Assembly (NCBI GenBank): GCA_963556145.1
Contig: OY744462.1
Coordinates: 5,580,001-5,644,000, forward strand
Reading direction: 5' to 3'
Length of the DNA stretch: 64,000 nucleotides
From: Hygrocybe punicea
Lineage: Eukaryota > Basidiomycota > Agaricomycetes > Agaricales > Hygrophoraceae
The number at the start of each line of letters is the position of its first letter. Positions within the stretch are counted from its first letter, which is position 1. The notes below the pieces were generated by a model. The model saw nothing but the letters and a program-made list of their open reading frames with translations. It ran no database searches and was not told the DNA's origin. The position numbers and the translations under genes were made by a program. Below are positions 58,427 to 64,000 of this stretch, one piece after another.

Positions 58427-61400
58427 TCAGATGTACAGGTCAGTCTCACCATTGAACAAAATATCCAACGTAAAGTACCCATGAGTCTGACCACACCCTT
58501 TTTCTGTCTCAACACGGATGTCAAAAATTAGTTCACCGGTTGACTCCTTATACTTAACGCTGCACCAGTTTCTTTGCCCCATAATAAACTTTTGTTTGCG
58601 GTGAGAGCCATTCGCCGCCGTTGAGAAAAGGGGAAGCTTGAGAAATAATTCAGCTAGACTTTCTCGCTTTTAGTGGTACAGTAAGCACCATGGTTTCATC
58701 CGTGTTCGCGTAGTGCATTGTACGATGCTTTTTGGTCGCCAGTGAGGAAACCAAACCAATCACCGCGGCAGGGGGCCTGAGTAAATGTCAGTTTTCTTGA
58801 TATTATCGCTTAAATTTCATGACTTACGGCGTGTTCACAATCGCACCTAGACGAGCGTATACGTAAGATGATCAATCTGTCACAGAGTGCAAAAGCCTAC
58901 TCGAGACAATGTTGAGCATATAGCGGAAGTCCTCAGACGGTGGAACTTCTTGTTTCTTTTTGCCTCTTGACAGTGTCTTTAAAACACCCACGGCCGCGCA
59001 ATGGACGTCACCAGACAAAAACGTTATTCTAACGCGCCTTTCCTGTGCAAAGCATTGCAATTTTTCGATAAACCAATTTCGTTCTTTCTATTATGGGACG
59101 TGTTCAGCTTCCCAGTGGTTCCAGAAGGTAACGAAACAAAAAAACCTTGTGTCCATCCGAACACCAATGATCGTTCTATCGAATCGTCTCAATCTCGAAC
59201 TTTTTCGTGAGTTGCGCTTACTCACCAGATCATCCAGTAACTCCGCTTCTGCGTTAAATTTGTTTACAAAACCAGAAAGGCCTAGGGCACCCGCTTTCCC
59301 AAGAGCCACCAAAGGATTGAATCTAGAGCCCAGGGATCTCTCCAGAAATACCAACCGTGGATAAGCTATGGGGATGCCTATCGAATTGGACTTTAGTGTC
59401 TTTCTGCTGAGATTAGGAAATTGCCGCGCAAACTATACCAGTTTGAATTATTAGGTGCTCCACCTCGGTCGGGAGTCCATTCAACCGCTCGAAAACCTTC
59501 TGATACTCCAGCGGGCCGCATACTTGGTCCTTCTTCCGCTCAGCTCTACGAGAGGAATCAGGTGGCGATTTTGAAAACCCCATGAATGACTTGCCTGCAG
59601 TCCAAGAGTAGCATGTAAGTTCGTGGCCCCAAATACGTCAAGAACGAGTGCGATGGAAAGGGTACATAGGGTCCATCACCACCAATAATCACAGATCTGT
59701 TGAGGTGTTTTCCTGGTTGGTCATCGAGCCCGTCTACGGCAGCTATCGATCCAACGTCAACACAACACAGAAAACAACGAGGATTATAGACAGTTCGGCG
59801 TACGATTGATGAAACACTGAAATAAAAGGAAAAAGAAATATCCTCGTGATCCAATGCTGCCGAAATATGACAGTGAAGCAAACGGAATGACAAGCATATA
59901 TCGAGCACTGACTGCCGAAATACTGGTGACAGTTGTAAGTCATCCGGATCTACCAATTTCATGAGTTCCAGGTTCTGGCCGACGAAGAGTAACACTGACA
60001 ACTCCCAAATCCATCAATCTGACATAGGATAATTCAATCAGCGGAACATGGAGATATCTCTACAACTTACAAGATCTATTTAAACAGCGGGAAAGGGTAA
60101 TGAGTTGCATTGTGCGGGAAATTCATAGGACCCACCATGATCATCTGAGGTTTACCAATGTGAATGCAATGTATACCGGTGAGAAAATATATCACCATAC
60201 CTGTCATGTTCACCATTGGTCTATCATGCCGATTGTAAATAAATATACGAATAAGAACGCAGAGCTTACATTGAACAGTTTGCTCGGGCGAAAGCCCCGC
60301 TTCGGAATATATGACAATAGTGGTTGAAATAGAAACGGTCGATAGCGACGACGATCTCATCGGTAAGAGGATAAGATTTTCTCCGCTCAGTTGTTGATTC
60401 TGAGATCCATGGTTGCAACTCGGGCTCTCGAGTGAGTCTGCAGATGCGGTCAAATTTTGAAACTACATTTGTGAGCTGAACATACCCGTCGCAGTAGATT
60501 TGGTCACCTCCTCCGATCAAAGCATGAAAGGGTTCTGTCTCGTGTTGCATCAACAGATCCACCCACACCGGGTCATAACCACTGTTGAACCCTGGCCCGC
60601 AAAAATCGTCGGGATTCACACCAGCACTAAAGCCATTGCACTATCGGACTTGAGAACTAAACCGTGATTATGAAATATCTGTAGACGTACAGAATAACCC
60701 GCCCATCTCATATGTTGATGCCGGCCAGGAACAAAGAATTCGAGCTGTTGGCCGCCATTCAAGCTGTATTGAATTCTCATTTCGTTCGGGCCGAGTGGTA
60801 TTTGGATGTTGAAGCGCCAAAACGTACACGTGCTGTTGGAGTATTCAGCTAGAAGTAGCGAAAGGATATGGTGTTAGTGTACCTTCCTTTCCCTATATAC
60901 ACCCAAATCTCACAACCAGGTACCTGCTGGCTTTCAGCGCGTGGACCTTTCACGTGTCGGCCATTTGCAGGCGCTAAGATGGCCGAATGAGGGTCAGCGG
61001 GGTGTGGACCCAGACCGAACGACGTCCCTGTCAGAGATCGCTGTCTCTGATGCCAAACTACAAAGTCCGGGTCCCATTCGTATGTGAGTGTGGGACGAGG
61101 TTCGTACGTGGAAGCGGAATCAGTGGCTGCAATTCGTTTGTTCAACAGCAGATTCGATGGTACAGGGTCCCATTCTACACGCACTGACGATTAGAACACA
61201 ACCCTTCCAAAATCCTTGCTCATCAACTGTGTCGTAACGGAGTAGAGGCCCAGCCATAAACTGCAAGTGTGGATGCATGCGAGCTACTCTGAGGGCTTTG
61301 GACCTGTCCACCGCATTCATACTCAACAACTGGCTTGGTGGAGGGGACGATGGTTGGATAGGGAAAATTTGGCGCCCATTGTAGGCATCCTTTGGTGGCG

Positions 61401-61614
61401 GCGTTGGTGGAGCACCGGAAGACGACAAAGTACGAAAACCTCCAATTAAAACCTCGTCCATTGGCATTATCTGTTCCACAGGTTGGAAATGTCCATCGGG
61501 GCCTCGAAATCCATCTGGTTCCTAGTGGAGAATCAGTTGATAGCTTGTCTAGCCGATGGGGGGACTTACCTTTTGTCTTGCCCTGCGTTGGGCGTGCCAT
61601 CCTGCATTGTCCAT
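58427..61614 (-). CDS. PhoD-like metallophosphatase (fungal alkaline phosphatase D-type)
   Basis: Member of the PhoD-like family of calcineurin-fold phosphatases; substrate unknown. The ATG at 61614 gives MDNAGWHAQRRARQK, joined by an intron to EPDGFRGPDGHFQPVEQIMP and MDEVLIGGFRTLSSSG. An N-terminal beta domain has HLQFMAGPLLRYDTVDEQGF, STYEPRPTLTYEWDPDF and GCEIWVYIG. The catalytic domain has IGGGDQIYCDG (metal-binding GxxDQxYxD), WEWSFNHYCHIF-like helix (FYFNHYCHIFRSGAFARANC), SVIIGGDGPYVPFPSHSFLT, LLLDCRAERKKDQVCG, VFLERSLGSRFNPLVALGKA, and VRITFLSGDVHCAAVGVLKT (second metal site, GDVHC). The last exons give STGELIFDIRVETEKGCGQT and FNGETDLYI, stopping at 58427. Many introns; one or two joins near 59,050-59,120 and 59,990-60,110 are unsure. 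Confidence 0.83.
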
Positions 61615-61834
61615 GGATCACTTAAAGGGATGCCTTAGGTGCACGAAGCAATTGAGCACAGCCTGGGAGGTGAGCAGGGAAGGACTCGAAGTTGATCGAA
61701 CCAAAATGAGACCAATGCAGTTCCGTATTTACTTAATGCAGTGATCGTGCTGCGATCAATTATACAATACAGTGAGGCTCTTCCAGAAAAACAAGATAAA
61801 ACTATTGTAAGTTAAATACCAGAGTGCCAGAAAG

Positions 61835-63823
61835 TCACCCAACATGTTCAACGACTGTAGTCAGTAATTTCCCATCTTTCACCGTCGTCTTCAGCATTTC
61901 CGGTACGGCTTGCTCGTCGAAAACCCCGTCTTCCTCACCAAGAGGCAGACTGACATTGATGCTACTGCACTTGGCTGTTGTGAGCTCAACATCGAGGCAA
62001 TCTTTCGATAAGTAGATCTGGCCAGAATCTGTCGAATCTACTTGGATGGTGGGTGCTGAACCTGTGATTTGCAGTGCAAACGATGGTGAATTGGTCACCG
62101 ACACAGTCGAAATCACAGATTCAACTAGAATAGATGTTTTGATGCAATTGACTGCCGTTGAACGTCAGCTTGACAAAACTATCCGTAGAGCCAGCGACAT
62201 ACCCAAAGAGACTGCGTTGACTTTACCCTTGACTTGAATTGTAGAATTTTTGCATGCAAACAAGTTGACCGTCTGGTGGAGTTCGCAGTTCTCAACAACG
62301 AGACTCGATTCGTTTTCTTGATATTCCTGATAAACGATTTCGCGAGGAAGTCTCTGAATGCAGTGACAATACTCACAATGACCCATTTGTTTCCTTCTAA
62401 AACAAATTTCGCTGGCCGCTTCCTTGACAAAGAGTGCGGTTTGGTCGGCTTAATAGGTTTCTTCGCGGCTAGGGAAATCAGTTTCGTGATGTTAGGCATA
62501 TCTCAACTCGTAACGATCGGTTCACCTGAAGGGGAGCCTGATGTACTTGGGACTACACTTCCAGCTCTCAGTGAGGGGTTCTTGTGTGTCATTTCACTCT
62601 TCTCAACTTTCCTCAAACTCTGGGTAATGGCCTCTCCGCGATTAAGGTCTGCAAAAACATTAGCTATGCTCCCGGCAACAGCTTTACCTCCAGACGATGG
62701 GGCAGACGGTGGCGGCGGCGGCGGTGGAGGGGGCACAGGAGCACCGCCAGTGGACACTTCTGGAGGAGAAGCATTATATTGTGCCGCGGGTATGCCCTAA
62801 CTCGGCTTGTCAGAGACAGAATCTATCCAGAATTGAAATCGCAGACTTTGGCATTCCATACTAAGCCGGTGGTATGATACTCCATAACATACGATCGCAT
62901 CTGCTCTAGCAGGCTAATATATGACTTGACCCATTCTACATGTCGGGGATCTCTGCAAGAATCCGTGTCAGTGCATTCGGCGAGAGTAATGGTAGAAACT
63001 CACTTCTCTTTATACTCCTTGATGACTCTATGTCCATAGAAGAGTGTGGAATCTTTGATATCATTCACGTAAGGGGCGGGAGTTGGCTTGTTCGTATATC
63101 TAATCAGTTTCGCGCAGTACGAAGGCCGGGCTCTATTAAGCGTACCACCGTCACCCAACCCACACATGGTGCACCTTCCGCCACAGTGGACAGGTGCGTG
63201 AACCATTCTCGATCCTTACGGTTGGCTTCCTTCAAACGCGTGATGGCCTCGATGTCTGTCTGCAGTGGAGTAAGAAGGTCCCCCAAGGCTTGTTGGTCGG
63301 GCTTCTGACATAAGGCAGCCATGAGAATGAGAGCACGGAGGTCTGTAAACTCTTTTTCCATAAGGGAGACCTGGGATATCAGACAGTAACATCAGATTTC
63401 TGAACTCACCGGTACGTTGATTTGACGGATATAATGTGCTTACCTGCTCAATCAAAGATGTCCCAGCGAAAGCCCGTGTCAACTCCAAAAAAGGCTCCAG
63501 TTTTCCCTTGATAACGACATCGTCAAAGGCAACAACAGCGATGGGAACTCCTACGATGGAAGGAGTTGAAGTTGGTGGTGCAGGTGGTTCAGGTGGTGCA
63601 GGCGGCGTAGGGGGTAGTATAGGTTGTGCACTGTACAAACTCGGACTCGGATCGTTTTGAATCTGACGAAATCTATGTTCGAATTCAGCTGGCAAGTCCT
63701 CGATCCGAGAGGTTGCGGCCTCAAGCCTTGCCAGAACACCATTAATAAAGCACCCGCAGCAGGGTGAAAAATAAATGGGGCGAACCGTTTAATTATCGTG
63801 GTCAAGGAGTTGAGCCCTGACAT
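61835..63823 (-). CDS. Adenylyl cyclase-associated protein (CAP/Srv2)
   Basis: Recycles ADP-actin from cofilin-bound monomers and links Ras/adenylyl cyclase signalling to actin. The ATG at 63823 gives MSGLNSLTTIIKR, joined by an intron to LEAATSRIEDL (the Srv2 oligomerisation and cyclase-binding helix). A Pro-rich segment follows, then the helical-folded domain (PIAVVAFDDVVIKGKLEPFL, ALCQKPDQQALGDLLTPLQT, ANRKDREWFTHLSTVAEGAP, TPAPYVNDIKDSTLFYGHRV). The next part has poly-Pro PPPPPPPPPSAPSSGGK, a WH2-like stretch (IANVFADLNRGEAITQSLRK), KPIKPTKPHSLSRKRPAKFV and the C-terminal beta-helix CARP repeats (EGNKWVIEYQEN, ENCELHQTVNLFACKNSTIQ, VTNSPSFALQITGSAPTIQV, YLSKDCLDVELTTAKCSSIN, PEMLKTTVKDGKLLTTVVEH). 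The stop is at 61835. About ten introns. Confidence 0.92.
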
Positions 63824-63906
63824 ATTGAATGTATCTCGAAGATCTCAGCACCGTCAAACAGGAATGAAAACTTGTTCGGCATTTGCCGAATTTTTGATTT
63901 AATGTC

Positions 63907-64000
63907 TTATTCAAGTTTATTACTCCGAGGGCGTATCTCTCTTTCTTGGTCTCTCCTCTTTGCCTTTTTACGCCTTCGGCGCTCTCTCTCACGCTGTTTT
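63907..64000 (-). CDS. Possible C-terminus of an Arg/Lys/Glu-rich protein (runs off the window)
   Basis: At the right edge the minus strand reads QRERERRRRKKAKRRDQERE then IRPRSNKLE and a stop at 63907-63909. The strongly charged tail resembles the ends of splicing or nucleolar proteins, but only about 30 codons are visible and another frame is also open. It is a tentative call. If real, it lies 84 bp upstream of the CAP start on the same strand. Confidence 0.3.
   Translation of the reverse strand, partial: KQRERERRRRKKAKRRDQEREIRPRSNKLE

Overview
The window is nuclear DNA from a filamentous mushroom-forming basidiomycete (Agaricomycetes-like). Genes are dense on both strands and split by many short introns (about 45-60 nt, GT...CTRAC/CTGAC...AG). 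The content fits such a genome: a fungal GT4 trehalose phosphorylase, a DUF6593-type small protein, a multi-exon F-box protein, Shr3 and Srv2/CAP. There is no sign of prokaryotic or viral origin. All protein identifications come from reading translations; no database search was run.

Left arm (1-11,900): the 3' part of a TBC Rab-GAP gene, mitochondrial succinate dehydrogenase flavoprotein (SDHA), splicing factor SPF45/RBM17 (-), a mitochondrial RsfS/Iojap-type ribosome factor (-) sharing a very short divergent promoter with the amino-acid-permease chaperone SHR3 (+), then mitochondrial LETM1 (-).

Transposon island (about 12,002-25,518): this 13.5 kb block holds all the mobile DNA I could recognise. 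It begins with a 1.6 kb DNA element with perfect 29-bp terminal inverted repeats, sitting about 100 bp upstream of LETM1. Next comes a Crypton-type tyrosine-recombinase transposon (copy A). After it is a three-level nest: a long-armed fold-back element (arms about 350 bp) is interrupted by a small LTR retrotransposon with ATGT target duplication, and one LTR of that is interrupted by a second, related Crypton (copy B). The intact LTR preserves the empty Crypton target, so the Crypton B ends can be read to within 3 bp. Both Cryptons keep the R...HxxR...Y residues. Both are broken by in-frame stops where the partner copy has Trp, and both carry palindromic GGTNACC-type motifs at their ends.

Right arm (about 26,090-64,000): F-box protein, ALKBH1-like dioxygenase, TFIIB/BRF-like factor (-), trehalose phosphorylase, a small Ser/Pro protein, POL5 and MSH3 (convergent, stop codons overlapping by 4 nt), ATP12, a 111-residue protein, a BTB/POZ protein, a DUF6593-type protein, a giant Ser/Pro-rich protein (-), a ubiquitin E2 (-) divergent from an ASH2/Bre2-like SPRY protein, a PhoD-like phosphatase (-), adenylyl cyclase-associated protein (-), and possibly the last codons of one more gene at the right edge.

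The host genes do not form one pathway. Several serve mitochondria (SDHA, LETM1, ATP12, RsfS-like) and several serve nuclear RNA, DNA or chromatin work (SPF45, BRF-like, POL5, MSH3, ASH2/Bre2). The most unusual biology is in the transposon island, especially the Crypton termini and nesting.
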